Shown here: one piece after another, positions 47,334 through 59,890 of the stretch
How the letters are laid out: every line of letters starts with the position of its first letter
Numbering within the stretch: the first letter of the stretch is position 1
NCBI RefSeq assembly: GCF_000003815.2
Contig: NC_049987.1
Location: 10,298,307-10,362,306 of the forward strand
Direction of reading: 5' to 3'
From: Branchiostoma floridae
Taxonomy: Eukaryota; Chordata; Leptocardii; Amphioxiformes; Branchiostomatidae
DNA length: 64,000 bases
Notes under the pieces: generated by a model
Database searches by the model: none
What the model saw: the letters and a program-made list of their open reading frames with translations, nothing else
Told to the model about the DNA's origin: nothing
Program-made: the position numbers and the translations under genes

Positions 47334-47928
47334 NNNNNNNNNNNNNNNNNNNNNNNNNNNNNNNNNNNNNNNNNNNNNNNNNNNNNNNNNNNNNNNNNNN
47401 NNNNNNNNNNNNNNNNNNNNNNNNNNNNNNNNNNNNNNNNNNNNNNNNNNNNNNNNNNNNNNNNNNNNNNNNNNNNNNNNNNNNNNNNNNNNNNNNNNNN
47501 NNNNNNNNNNNNNNNNNNNNNNNNNNNNNNNNNNNNNNNNNNNNNNNNNNNNNNNNNNNNNNNNNNNNNNNNNNNNNNNNNNNNNNNNNNNNNNNNNNNN
47601 NNNNNNNNNNNNNNNNNNNNNNNNNNNNNNNNNNNNNNNNNNNNNNNNNNNNNNNNNNNNNNNNNNNNNNNNNNNNNNNNNNNNNNNNNNNNNNNNNNNN
47701 NNNNNNNNNNNNNNNNNNNNNNNNNNNNNNNNNNNNNNNNNNNNNNNNNNNNNNNNNNNNNNNNNNNNNNNNNNNNNNNNNNNNNNNNNNNNNNNNNNNN
47801 NNNNNNNNNNNNNNNNNNNNNNNNNNNNNNNNNNNNNNNNNNNNNNNNNNNNNNNNNNNNNNNNNNNNNNNNNNNNNNNNNNNNNNNNNNNNNNNNNNNN
47901 NNNNNNNNNNNNNNNNNNNNNNNNNNNN
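47334..47928. other. Assembly gap (595 N)
   Basis: A sized gap upstream of the CRPPA-like gene. Open frames crossing it are artefacts. Confidence 0.98.
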
Positions 47929-48031
47929 CACGAAGCCTGGTAGAGACTAGGCTGACATGCTTGTTGTGAGCTCTGCAGGTCTGGTATAAAGCGATAGGGG
48001 TCGCTATTGTGTAATCAAAAACAGCCTACCA

Positions 48032-49258
48032 TTGACCTTTGACATGCGTCACAAAACCAGCATGGCAGCTGATTGTGGTTCTGTGGATTTTCCTGTGAGT
48101 GTTGTCCTTCCAGCGGCGGGCAGTGGCGAAAGGATGGGGCTAGCCATACCCAAACAGTTCTGCTCTGTCCTGGGCAGACCACTTCTATACTACACACTAC
48201 AAGCTTTCCTCAGTGTGGGTTGGGTGCGAGAAATCATCGTGGTCGTCTCTCAAGACTGGCTACAGGAAACGTCAGATATCTTGCAGCACTTCCCAACACC
48301 AAGCAGACGCAAGGTTACTGTAGTGTCCGGTGCTCCAACCAGACACAGATCAATATGGAATGGCCTAAAGGCTGTAGGTACCGGTACAGATGTGGTTGTA
48401 CTACACGATGCTGTCAGGCCCTTGGTTGAGGAAGACTTTCTCAGAAGAATTGTTGTGGCAGCTAAGGAGAATGGAGCAGCAGGAGCTGTGCGCCCCCTCA
48501 TCTCCACAGTGGTATCTCCCACCAAGACTGACAGGATGTTAGACCACTCCCTGGACAGGTCACAGTACCAAGCCAGTGAGATGCCACAGGCCTTTCGCTA
48601 TCCAGCCATCACGGAAGCCTACCAGAAGTGCATCGACCACGATCTGGACTTCGGAACGGAGTGTCTCCATCTGGTACAGAAGTACGCGGGAGTCTCCGCC
48701 AAGCTTCTTCTTGGACCATCTTCACTCTGGAAGGTGACGCTAAGGAAAGACTTGTACGCAATCGAAGGAGTTCTCAAAGAGGAGCTCTGCAAAAATGTAG
48801 TGATTTTGTCTGACTGCAAGTTATCATTATCACAGAGGCTACACAAGGGTATTCAGGAGAAGCTAAGTTCAGAAGTGGTTCTTTTCAATGATCAGGAACA
48901 ACTAGCAACCACCTGTCAAACCATAACTACACTCATTCTCACCAAGAGTTTTCCATGTGACTTGGAGAAGACAAGGGACACTATTAGCCATGTTTTGGAG
49001 GGCACAACTGTAGGAGATAGAAGTGTATTAGTTCTACTTCTGTGTGGAGCAACTCCTGCGTTAGACACAATGCCTCGCCTCTTCATGTTTACTCAGGACA
49101 TTGCTGAGGAAACTAAGAAACATTCCGTAATCATCAATAGTGTCTATGTAGATAGCCAGGCATCCAGTGATGTTGGAGACAGGGCTGTAGCTATGGTGAT
49201 TAGTCTTATTCGTCAGAGAGACCCTGCAATGAGTGGACAGGTGTTTGTAGCACAGTGA
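48032..49258 (+). CDS. CRPPA: D-ribitol-5-phosphate cytidylyltransferase (CRPPA/ISPD), single exon
   Basis: A 408-residue uninterrupted frame. The N-terminal half is an IspD-type nucleotidyltransferase: VVLPAAGSGERMG with PKQF (CTP-binding loop), TRHRSIWNGLKA, VVLHDAVRPLVEEDF, GAAGAVRPLISTVVSP, ASEMPQAF, DFGTECLHL. The C-terminal half matches the second domain of animal ISPD, ending AMVISLIRQRDPAMSGQVF. Animal ISPD makes CDP-ribitol in the cytosol, the donor for ribitol-phosphate in alpha-dystroglycan O-mannosyl glycans. MTFDM at 48032 opens the frame, but the Met at 48062 (MAAD, in CAGCATGG) has the better start context, giving 398 residues. The vertebrate gene has many introns; this one has none, yet no frameshift or stop, so it looks functional. 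It converges with the LANCL3-type gene. Confidence 0.93.
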   Translation: MTFDMRHKTSMAADCGSVDFPVSVVLPAAGSGERMGLAIPKQFCSVLGRPLLYYTLQAFLSVGWVREIIVVVSQDWLQETSDILQHFPTPSRRKVTVVSGAPTRHRSIWNGLKAVGTGTDVVVLHDAVRPLVEEDFLRRIVVAAKENGAAGAVRPLISTVVSPTKTDRMLDHSLDRSQYQASEMPQAFRYPAITEAYQKCIDHDLDFGTECLHLVQKYAGVSAKLLLGPSSLWKVTLRKDLYAIEGVLKEELCKNVVILSDCKLSLSQRLHKGIQEKLSSEVVLFNDQEQLATTCQTITTLILTKSFPCDLEKTRDTISHVLEGTTVGDRSVLVLLLCGATPALDTMPRLFMFTQDIAEETKKHSVIINSVYVDSQASSDVGDRAVAMVISLIRQRDPAMSGQVFVAQ

Positions 49259-50909
49259 GCTAAATACGGTACATATAGAATTAATCTCCAAGCAGATGTT
49301 GGAGTAACATCTAGGCTTTTCTGACAGAGAAATGTTCTTTCACCCACACAGTTCAATGGAAGAAAGTCAGACCTTTTTTAAAGCACAATCACGCAACCCT
49401 TTATATCATAATCACTGTATGATAACGGTACAATGATGATACCGGTAAGCATAATCAGGCAAAGAAATTTTTTGTAGTTTTTATTCAACTGCTTTGATTT
49501 AGGATATGTAATTTTGCTGATAGTGTAGATAAGTTTCTGAATGTAGCATTGACTTTTGATATAGCCATATATACCTCACAGTTATAATTTGTATTTTAAA
49601 AAATTAACATGTTTGTACTTTTGTATTTATTATGCTGTTGATATTTTTATTACACTATTTATGAGTCCAGCTAGTAACTGATAAAGTCGTGTCGCTTATT
49701 TAGCCAAAGGGATGCAAAAAGCAGAAAGAGCTAAGTCAAATTATCTTTTGTTGATATGTTTTGTCCTGAGATAAGGTTTCATTTGCCAAGGCAACAGAGC
49801 CCTCTAGTGACATATTGCACCAAGCATTGTATATTGTATTGGCAAAAAAGTTTCCAACAACAGCTCAAAAGACTCAGGAAGAGAAGCTGTACTAGACTAG
49901 TAGAGTAGCTTGGATGAAGTGAAGGTTGATTGGTAGGCATACTAAATTGAAAACAGCACACAGTGTAAATTTGAAGAGCACCATTTTATGCAACTCAGTT
50001 AACTTAAAAATAATATATTTTTATACATGTAACAAAAATGCAAACAAACATTCACCAGAAATGGCACTTATGCATTATGCTGATATCTACACTAGTCTAC
50101 TAGTATATATGTCGGGGTACCCAGGTAGCCCTCTTCTTATGAAACATTAAAATGTTTGAAACAAAACGTGAAAATCGGACGTTTGTCATGTCTATCAGAA
50201 TTTCTGTCCTTTTCGTCATGCAGTTGTTGACTATGTACAACAGCTTTTAAAGCTGAGAAAGAAACAACTTTTCAAAAGGTACTTATCTTTACTCAGAATG
50301 TCACCTTTTATTCACTTCATGTAGTTATGGATTGTTTTACTTTGCAACACCTACAGTTTGCATTGCTTTAATACATTTAGTGTCAACTTGTACTGTCTAT
50401 ACTATTCATAAGCTGCTACAAAAATAGGCATATGTAAAAAAAAAGAATTTTTTAAAAGCCATTGCAAATATGAGAAAAAGTAAAAAAAAGTCAAATTTTA
50501 CAGAGATGTAATGCTAAAGACGTAATGACCTAGCATTACGCATAATCCTAAATGACCATCATTTCAAACATTATAGAGAACTACATTCCATGGTAACCAC
50601 ACACAAACAATTTCCATTAGGATTAACCAAGCATCTAGACTTTGTCTCACAAGTACAGACTTGTATCTTTCTGGTAATAAAACCATTCAGGCACCTTACA
50701 TATTCTTATATGTTCTTATACAACACTAAATGTTTGACAGTTAGGGAGTACATTGTGTACACACTATTACATTACTTGAACAGTTAATCAAACTTCAAAG
50801 TCTTAGCTTTACATATGGCTAGCAAGTTTTAAACTGCCATGCTTTACATACTTTGGCATACAATGTCTGAAGCAACTTAAGAAAACCTCAGAGGGAAAGG
50901 TAAGCAACT
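49259..50909. other. 3' intergenic region between CRPPA and LANCL3
   Basis: AT-rich and probably the two convergent 3' UTRs. It holds a MITE-end CTCCAAGCAGATGTTGG at about 49287. Minus-strand AATAAA at 50307-50312 is a candidate signal for LANCL3, about 600 nt after its stop. No gene is visible. Confidence 0.6.
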
Positions 50910-53900
50910 TTAGAAAACCTCCGAGAAGGGAAACGCAGCCTTCTCGGGGTTGGCCAGATCGCTCATGAAGCACACGGTCCCAGCCACGCCCTCGTACAGG
51001 CTGTAGGGACAGTCCGGGGTGCGCGAGTCCTGCTGAAACTCCTGAGTGAACAGGAACTCCTGGAACTGCTCGGCGTGGTGGAGGTGCACGGGCTCGCCCG
51101 TCAGGCGGTACAGCAGGAGGAACACGTAGCCGTTCCCGGCGACACCGTGACAGATCCCGGGACCCTTCTTGAGGAGCCCACGTGACCAGACCAGCTCCCC
51201 ACACCTGAGGCAGGCCTGCAGGTACTTGTCATCTCTCCACACCAGGTAGGCTCGCGCCAACAGGTAAATCACCCCTGTGGGTAGAGACAATGGACATGCC
51301 AAATCTATTCTTCACAACCCTTCATTTATCTGTCTAGTCTTATTTCTGTCTATTCAGCCAGGGAGGCCCATCTCAGTGGCACAGCACCACTTTATTTGCA
51401 GTGCATCCCTCTTTGATGTCCTGAAATCCATATAGAATAGTTTACCCAGGGCTGTCTCCAGCTTCAAATTTTTTTCCATCCCTCCCATTGTTTGGGAGCC
51501 AATGTTGTTGATTTTCCTTGTGAAATCTGTAATTTTAAGCTTATAAAAACACATCTTCATCAACTTTATATACTGAAGATAACATTTTTGGGAAGGATGG
51601 GGTGAAATCTTTATCCGTTCCAACATGCAAATTTCCGTCCCAGGACAGTGGGACGGGTACTTGAGACAGCTCTGCCCATAACTTAGAACTAAGGACAAAT
51701 TTGTATAAAGATAGAAATCTTTATAAAACGTCCTTGCTAGAACCTACCCGGTGCTCCATGGCACCAGTGGACCAGCTCATGTTCAGGAGGCCTGGGTCTG
51801 TGCACCTCGTCTGTAGCAGGCGGGTAGTTCCCCTCCCGCTCCACGGACAGCATGTAGTCCACGGCACCGCGTACGTCACGGTCTGCATCAGGGTTGGCCT
51901 GGAGGAAGTCTGGGAAACTCAGGAGCATCAACAGGATACCGGCCATGCCGTGGGCTGCTCCTGGAGAGGGGGTAGGACAAAATAAACATCAAGACTTGAC
52001 TTGACCTGATCTTTACTTTATTGGGGATCCAAAATCACCGGTAAGCTCATACCCTGAGTGTCTACAGGATCCATTTCTCCATACTGGGATGGATATTTGC
52101 TTCTTGGAATGGACAAAAATTTCATACCGTTCGTCCAAAACATCTTTTAATTTTATCTACGAATCTTCAGGGTGGTCCCTTCAGTTAAAATAACTGATTT
52201 CCAAGGGAGCCCTTACAAAAACATAACAAATCAAGATACAAGAAAATTATTACTATCAAAAAATCATACAAAGAACTTAGGCAAACTCAGAAGGATGATC
52301 ACAAGGATACACTTCAACTTCATGCAACTGAGGTAAGAGTAAGTTCCAACTTGTAGTTCAAAATGTAAAAGAGACATACCCAGATACTCAGTGCCATAGT
52401 AGGCATACATGAGTGGTGAGGGTGAGTTGTGCCGTTTGGAGTATTCCCGGCCTGACGTCACCATGGCAGCACATAAGGCATGTACACTGGCATCTCCAGT
52501 CTGGGGTAGCACCTGGGGGATAACACATGTCAACAAATGTAAATTGACATATCCTTGACCTTATACTACCAGATCAACATTTGTAATGAAGCAAATATAC
52601 ATGATGTTTCAATGCCAAATGAGCCATCACCAAACCATTGTCAAAAGTTTGCAATATACTGAGATGGATGTAGATATCAAGATTCTTCACAACTACTGAT
52701 CTAAAGGGAAAAAAAGGGCTTTTTAAAACCTGTGACATCACCTCAATCCTTGTTAAAAAGTATTGAAGTCCCAAAGCCTTTTTTAAGACCATAGGGGCAG
52801 TGGGTGACTTAGAGCCCAATTGTGGAGGACAGAGTTCATCCCTTTATTTTCACCTACCAAATGCAAAGTCCTAATAAAGTCGCATAAAGTGCCTTTCCAA
52901 AGGACACAATCAATTTGATCTCCTCACCTGTACTCCAAGTCTTCGCCTGAGTTCGATGACCCCACACAGGTACCCCGCCCTCCCCACGAACAGCTCGTCT
53001 GACCCACAGCGTAGGAAGTTGACAGGCAGACAGATGGGTGCCAGTTCTGCATACTTCTGTACAAACTCTGTACTCTTCTGCTTATCACCCAGGGAGTTAT
53101 AGATCAGGGCACCAGCCACATACACTCCTGGAGAAAGGGATGAGTTGTTTGTCACTTTCAATACAAGCAATTACTGTTGTTGTTTATCTCCATGGTATTC
53201 AATGGGCACCTACCTACTAGGATGTCAGGATGACTGGAAATTTTTACATGTACATATGTATTGATACTTAGATTACCAGATGAAATTACTGATTAATTTG
53301 TGAATCAATCTTTGGCCAAACACTTCCTTTTGCCTGCCACTGTGAGTGTCCCCATAGCATCACCCTGATCGCTTCTAATACAGTAGTCTTCAGCCTCACA
53401 AGATGTTTTGCAAAGGCTTTGCTTATAAGAGTTTCATTACTGTTAACTGTTTCATTATTGCGTTCTTTTTTTTTGCAGTCAGATGGACAAGTAGTATATT
53501 CTGGAGAAAAAGTTTGTGTTAACTTACTAGCATCATGATAGCAATATCCCTAAATTGATTTTGCAGATTTAGATATTCTTTTAACCCTTCAAATTGTCTC
53601 CAAATCCCTTTGTCTTTGAGGAAGACGTAGATACTATATCCTTTCCATTTTTATTTGGATGCTGAAAAATGCTTTGTAAATACATATGTACAAAACTCTC
53701 TGACCTCCCTCTCCTTACCTGCATTTCCAAGCAGGAAGGACGGCAACATACTCCTGTCCTCATGACGGACCAGGAACTGGAAATTCACATCGATATACTC
53801 CTTCGCCTTCTGTAGATATGCCTCCTTCCTGTCCGGGAAGTTCCCGGACTCTGCGACGTACCAGAGAGCGTATGCCACTCCCGCACACCCCACGTACAGG

Positions 53901-55889
53901 CCGCCATCTGAGTTGGCGAAGTTTGCGGACAGCTTACTGCTGATGTCTTGAATGACTGATGCAGTACGGTGGACGATCACATCTTTGCTTATCTACATTT
54001 AAGTAAAAGAGAGAAATGTCGAAAGTACGAAATGGATTGATGGACGGATGAATGAGTGGCAAGATAATAAATGAATGGATGGATGGATGGATGGGTAGAG
54101 AAATACATGTAGATTGAATGATGGATGGGTAAAATTCCACCAATATACCTTTTTATGAACAGTATAACTCTATGGGGTGTAAGACTAACATACATTGACC
54201 AACTTGCACGTGATGTGGGGCTTCGGGTCGAGGACCTTAAGAACGCTATGGGGGACAGAGAAGTCTGGAAGGAGAGGGTGGACTTGGTCCGGGCAAGCAG
54301 CCCGCGATGATGATGATGATGATGATGAAGGCATGATTGCAGCTTCTAAAACCTTTGACATATCTTGAAAGGTTATCATTCTGAATTTCTGAGCTATGCT
54401 CATAATATTTTACAGTGGAAAATCTATCAACAAAACAGCACATGTGAATTAAGTACTAAGGGAAATTAGGGAATGTATAATGGGTAGTCATAAGATCTTT
54501 TTTTTGGAAACATTAATTGTCTGCCAGCACCAGAAACCAATCCCAGCTTGAAAGGTAACCGAATCGTATACTCTGTCAGTACTCACACGACCACGCCCCC
54601 TTTAAATACTGCAATGATTTTATAGCTTCACAAATACAATGTATATAATATGGCACCTGATCTAAGACAAATACTGCTATCATCCCTGCCCACAAACTCT
54701 AACGTTTTGAACTTCAGTCACAAAATGCTCACTGGCAAAATAAACTGAGTCCCCAAATTTGATAGCACACGAACAGACGCACGAACCAGTGGCGGTGGAT
54801 TGCTCGGATCGAACTGCCTTTATAGCTTGTTTGGAAAATGTCTGCCTCCCCGGCTCGCCATGTCGCTTATACCACCGATACAGAACCTAAAGCAGTTGAT
54901 GTGGAAGTGTATGCATCTCCAACAGCACGTAGGCAACCTCAAGCAAGACATGCACTCTCATGAACCTTCAATCAAACTTGTTTTGGCTCCCCACCCCTGA
55001 CTGTAAAAGTAGCAGTACATTGGTAAAAACTACCGTGAGAAAACCCATTGTCAATACACTATCTTAAGATAAACCCAAGTCAAAAATGGAAACACAGTTA
55101 GATTAAAAAATTATCAATCATTGGGTTTAAAAATGATCTGAACTCTTTATACGTTTTGTTTATTATAAATAGCGACCGTTTGATGCTGTTGCAAATTGTA
55201 TGCTATGCTCAGCGTAGTCTCGGAACATACCATTCATTTCTCCTTGTGAAAACAAAAACTACAAAATAAAGAAAAGTTTGATTAAACGTTAGTTTATAAG
55301 TACGAAATTGAGATTTTAGTAGACTTGAAATGAATGCATGATCTATTCTGATTTTACATCTTGATGTATTTTCCTCTATTAGTAATTTACAATGCACACG
55401 CACCCATGGATATAGTGGTAAAATCCATCATGGCGGAAAGTGAAATTTTAGGTTGCTGACAGATTTTAGCGTGTTTCATCCCAATTTGCAACCTTTCTGT
55501 GACACATTCATACTTTTAAGTTGATAGAAAATAATCTACAGGTAAGTTTTTAAAGCCTACACCTTATTTTACTACCGTAGATACTGCTTTATTGACAATA
55601 ACTTTGCTGTTTTTTTGTGAGTGGGAGGGCAAACATTTTATATCTTGGCAGAGATTTGTCATGGGGCACTGTTCTTTGTTCTTGTTCTTCCAGTGCAAGC
55701 CCAGATTCATGTAAAACATGTATATACAATGTAGTTATTTGTAATACCTGGTAAAGTGCTTAATGGCATAACATACCAGATGTGTATTGAAGAGTACAAA
55801 CTGTATGTCCAGGGAGACCCGAACAGATATATTCTACTTACTGGTAAGGGCTCTTGCTGTGTGGCTCTCTTGATAGCCCTGATGTAGTC
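50910..55889 (-). CDS. LANCL3: LanC-like protein 3 (first exon not found)
   Basis: Minus-strand exons: 55889-55842 (tentative), 53992-53719, 53127-52928, 52512-52380, 51960-51748, 51274-50910; junctions are GT-AG and in phase. Diagnostic stretches: DGGLYVGCAGVAYALW, SFLLGNAGVYVAGALIYNSLG, RCGSDELFVGRAGYLCG, YAYYGTEYLGAAHGMAGIL, NYPPATDE, LVHWCHGAPGVIYLLARAY, RCGELVWSRGLLKKGPG, GICHGVAGNGYVFLLLYRLTG, SLYEGVAGTVCF. The zinc ligands known from LANCL1 (Cys of RCGE, Cys-His of GICHG) are all present. LanC-like proteins form a double alpha barrel, and relatives add glutathione to dehydroamino acids; the role of LANCL3 itself is poorly known. CGSDELFVGRAGYLC and KKGPGICHGVAG favour LANCL3 over LANCL1/2. 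The exon with the initiator Met was not identified; a long hairpin abuts the 5'-most exon. Confidence 0.88.
54125..54325 (+). mobile_element. 3' tail of a non-LTR retrotransposon with (GAT)n end
   Basis: Encodes a LINE C-terminus-like stretch, YIDQLARDVGLRVEDL then MGDREVWKERVDLVRASSPR, followed by (GAT)n. Inserted in an intron of LANCL3, sense opposite to the gene. A relative lies at 63825-63895. Confidence 0.7.
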
Positions 55890-55895
55890 CTGGAA

Positions 55896-55982
55896 ATTCC
55901 GAATGTGTGAACGTTTCTGCTGATATCTTATAGGGCATGAACATGTATAAGATATCGGCAGAAACGTTCACACATTCGGAAT
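55896..55982. repeat. Long near-perfect hairpin at the 5' end of LANCL3
   Basis: Two 37-nt arms (55896-55932 and 55946-55982) with a single mismatch and a 13-nt loop. The left arm begins 6 nt beyond the proposed acceptor of the 48-nt LANCL3 exon. Confidence 0.9.
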
Positions 55983-56704
55983 CTCCAGAGCTAACCCTGG
56001 TGAATCCTAAGTAGTAGTAGTAAGTACTGTGTAGATGAATAAGGCTTTGCTACTTGTGGTGTCACTCCTGTCACTCACACTCAAAGTACTTCTTCTACCC
56101 CCAGCACATATTTCGTTGTTGTTGTTGTTGTCCTTGCTTTACGTCTATTTCTTCGCTAGACGTGGACTCCAGGTACCATTTCCATCTAGGTGCTTCTCAT
56201 GTGATTGTTACACCTTGGTGCTTGATCTCTGGTGCTTTGCACATTCGTGTATAGTAAGTTGTTGGCCTTTTAGTCCTCCCCGGCAAATCTCCCTGTGTCT
56301 TCTATGTACTTTGAAAGTGCCTTGTACATCTTTTTGTTTGTTTCTTCTCCCAGATCTTCCCTCATCCCTGCTAGTGTCACTATGTCCAGACTTCTCTCTT
56401 TCTCCTATGTACTGAGTTCTTGGTATATGTTGTCTACCTCGTTAAGCATTCTGTGTCTGCTGCTCTCGTACCTTGGGCAGTAGTACAGGTAGTGTTCTGT
56501 GTTTTCTCTCTCCCCACATGCTTCGCAATTGGGTGACACTGTGGCATCTATCCAGTTTCTGTAGGCGTTGAGTGATGTGTGCCCACTCACCAACTGGTTT
56601 ATTGCTATTTGGGTTGACCTCAGTCCCAGTACTTTGCACTTTTTCTTCATTTGTACATTTATTCTCTTCGCCAAGAAGAGTATGTTTTTGTCGACTTGGG
56701 TCTG

Positions 56705-57730
56705 TATGTAGGTCAACAGCATATAACTCGAGAAATTGTGGATGGAACTTTGTGATTTTTGGTAGGTGTGTAGCGGTTGTCGAAAGGAATGCCAAGTTTG
56801 AAAACGGTTTACCTGGCGTTTTCCTACAGTACTGCAGTGAGCTTGGTATGTTTTTTGCGGTTTGTTTTGGGCAGCATAAGTCAAAATCTAGCTGGGCGAT
56901 TTTCACGAAACTTGGTAGGTGTGTAGCGGTTATCGAGAGGAAGGTCAAGTGCGAAAATGGTTTACCTGACTCTTACCTACGGTGCTGTAGCGGGATTTGT
57001 ATGTAAGTGCGTTTGTCTGTATGCAAGATAACTCGAGAACCCTTGAATGGATCCTGATTATATTTGTTAGGTGGATGGGGGTTAGGAAAACAAAGGTCAA
57101 GTTCGATAATGGGCACCCTTAGCCTAATGTCTGCCTAAGGTACTGCAGCAAAACTTAATTTTGACCCTTCGTGTTCTGGACATGCTGTGGTCATGATTTC
57201 TGAGTGGTAGATAGCCCTTAGAACAGAGAGTAAGTGCTGTGAGTTTGGACCCCTTAGCGGCTTTTTGGGAACTGCAGGCACCGATTTCCGTTCAAACTTT
57301 GGACGAGAATAACTCGAGAACGTGTAAACGGATCATCAGGATTTTCGGTATGTAGATAGAATGAGTGATGACTTATACAGTGTAAAACTAATTATGCAAA
57401 TCAGTAGCTAATTTGCATAATTAATGAGGAAAGTTCATAAATCCATGCCAACAGCATATAACTCAAGAAGCTGTGTATGGATTTTCATGATATTTAGTAT
57501 TTAAGTAGCGGTTGCGGAAAGGAAGGTTGTGTTCGAAAATAGTTGTAGCATTTTCCGTCAGGACGGTAGCGGGCCGAGTGTCTGCGTCCGTTTGTTTGTG
57601 GAATGCATAACTCGAGAAGCCTTGAAAAAATCTTGATAATATTTGGTAGGTGGGTAGGGGTCAGGAAAACGAAGATAAATCATGATAGTGGGCCCCCTAG
57701 CGGCTTCATAAGGTACTGCAGCAAAACTTA
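56705..57730. repeat. Degenerate tandem repeat block inserted in the LINE
   Basis: About six degenerate, unevenly spaced units share ATAACTCGAGAA, then a TGGAT..T-GAT-ATTTGGTAGG stretch, GGTAGGGGT or TAGCGGTT, GGAAGGTCAAGTTCG and AATGGG. Spacing is roughly 130-190 bp. It separates the LINE RNase H region from its C-terminal tail. Confidence 0.7.
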
Positions 57731-57852
57731 TTAACAGAAATAAACTGTGCTCTATATATCTCATTTTGACCTATATCTATGGACACAGCTGTTATACAGA
57801 TGTTTTGCTGGAGCAGCCTTAGCTTGTGAGCTGGACGCCCTTACACTGGGGA

Positions 57853-57927
57853 CAAAGTCTTTGACAAGCATGAAATTCTGATTGACCAGGGATGCTACCA
57901 TGTCATCTGTCAGGTCACAGTCTGGTT
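57853..57927 (-). CDS. Weak candidate coding exon, unidentified
   Basis: On the minus strand an acceptor-like AAAACCAG is followed by an open, codon-like stretch including DLTDDMVASLVNQNFML and VKDFVPS, then GTAAGG as a possible donor. The frame also stays open for 33 codons beyond it. No family is recognised. It may belong to an unidentified gene, to LANCL3's missing 5' end (no similarity seen) or to nothing. Confidence 0.2.
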
Positions 57928-59279
57928 TTTGGTAATATTTGTGTGTTTGTGAGGAACACACTTCATGCAGTCATTTGCTATTTAGTAATACATGAATAAG
58001 ACCTTAAAGTCTGAAATAAAGGCATGATTATTTGGCGAAGAGATGGGTTCGTTGAACTCTAGTCTTCTGCATGTGTTTGCTGGTTGTTTGTAGTTCACTT
58101 CTTCTTTTCCATCTTTCTTCTGCTTGTTTTTCTATGTGTTTGAGGGCTTGCTGTCTTGTCCACACTGTGTTCATGTTGGTGTTTCTGGCCTCTTCAGCTG
58201 CAAGTTTGGCTTGTTCATCGGCTAGCTCATTGCCTGCTACTCCCATGTGCCCTGGGCACCATTCAATTTGAATCTTGACACTCTTCTGCTTCATTTCGTG
58301 CAGTTTCTGCCTTATGTTGTTGACTAGGTCGTTGTAGGCGTCTATTTGGTGAGTGGTGGTAACATTTTCTATTGCCGCCTTGCAGTCGCATAAGATCAGC
58401 ACTCTCTCTTCACTTCTTTCTCTCTTGCTCAGTGTGCTTAGAGCCAAGTGAAGACCTTGCAATTCCCCCTCATAGTTGTTTGACTTTGCTGCAACAGGCT
58501 TCCTGACAGTGTATGGTTCTGTTCTGCCCCAGTTTTGGTAGATCACTGCCGAGCATCCTGTCGGACCTGGGTTGCCTAGGGACGATCCGTCCGTAAAGAT
58601 AACGGTTGTCTTTGTCTGCTTGACCTTTTGCAGTAACTGTGTTATTTCTTCTTTCGCTTGTTCTTTGCTGCATTGGTTGTTCATTTTGGGTGTGACTGAC
58701 CCTGTTATTCTTCCAATGGAGAAGGGTGGTAACCTGGCGTCAAAGTAGCATTCCTTATCGACCATCTCGGTGTCTAGCTCACCTTTCATCTCATTAAATC
58801 TTGTAGCGAGTAGATGTACAGGAGTGCCTCTTCTTTCCTCTGTCATCTCATGTGTAATGGTATCATAGATGGGGTTGCCCGTGTGTTTTGTGCTGAGTCT
58901 TAAATATGTCTGTGCTTGTCGGCATGTGAGTTGGATGTCTACAGGAATAGTTCCCGTTAATGCTTCTAGTGCTTCTGTGCTTGTTCTTTCTTTGCACCCT
59001 GTTGCCGCAAGCAGGGCCCTTCTCTGAATGGGTGCGTAGGCATCTTCTTGTTTCTTTCCCGCCATGATGGTGCATTCTGCTCCATATTCTAAGAGCTATG
59101 TCCAGTATCAGGGTGAAGTGCACGAAGTTAGGGTGTACGAAGTTGTACGAAGTTGTCCGAAGTTGTCCGAAGTTACAACTGCTTCCTACTGGCTTTGAGG
59201 CTATATCGGGAGTCACAGATGACGTCATGTCATTTTTTGGATGACGTAATCTAACCTCGTACAGTAGGCAGGGTAGGGC

Positions 59280-59890
59280 GGCATGTGTACGAAGTTGTCC
59301 GAAGTTGTGCAAAGTTACTTGACGTCATCTAACTTTGGACAGTAGGCAGGGTAGGGTGGTATGTGTACGAAGTTGTCCGAAGTTGTGCAAAGTTACGTGA
59401 CGTCATCTAACTTTGGACAGTAGGCAGGGTAGGGTGGTATGTGTACGAAGTTGTCCGAAGTTGTGCAAAGTTACGTGACGTCATCTAACTTTGGACAGTA
59501 GGCAGGGTAGTGTGGTATGAGTACGAAGTTGTCCGAAGTTGTGCAAAGTTACGTGACGTCATCTAACTTTGGACAGTAGGCAGGGTAGGGTGGTATGTGT
59601 ACGAAGTTGTCCGAAGTTGTGCAAAGTTACGTGACGTCATCTAACTTTGGACAGTAGGCAGGGTAGGGTGGTATGAGTACGAAGTTGTCCGAAGGTGTGT
59701 AAAGTTACGTGACGTCATCTAACTTTGGACAGTAGGCAGGGTAGGGTGGTATGAGTACGAAGTTGTCCGAAGGTGTGCAAAGTTGAGTGATGTCAGCTAA
59801 CTTTGGACAGTAGGCAGGGTAGTGTGGTATGTGTACGAAGTTGTCCAAAGTTGTGCAAAGTTGAGTGATGTCATATTACCCCGGACAGTG
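59280..59890. repeat. 78-bp tandem array with CRE-like sites (left arm)
   Basis: TGACGTCA occurs at 59320, 59398, 59476, 59554, 59632 and 59710, exactly 78 bp apart, then decays to TGATGTCA in the last two units. Confidence 0.95.

Noticed and set aside
47307-47969. Open frames of more than 200 codons
   Set aside because: They consist almost entirely of N.
56572-57006. 144-residue plus-strand frame
   Set aside because: Lies over the degenerate tandem repeat and antisense to the LINE tail; no family resemblance.
59280-59890. CRISPR-like array
   Set aside because: The whole 78-bp unit repeats, with no unique spacers; this is eukaryotic tandem DNA within a transposon.
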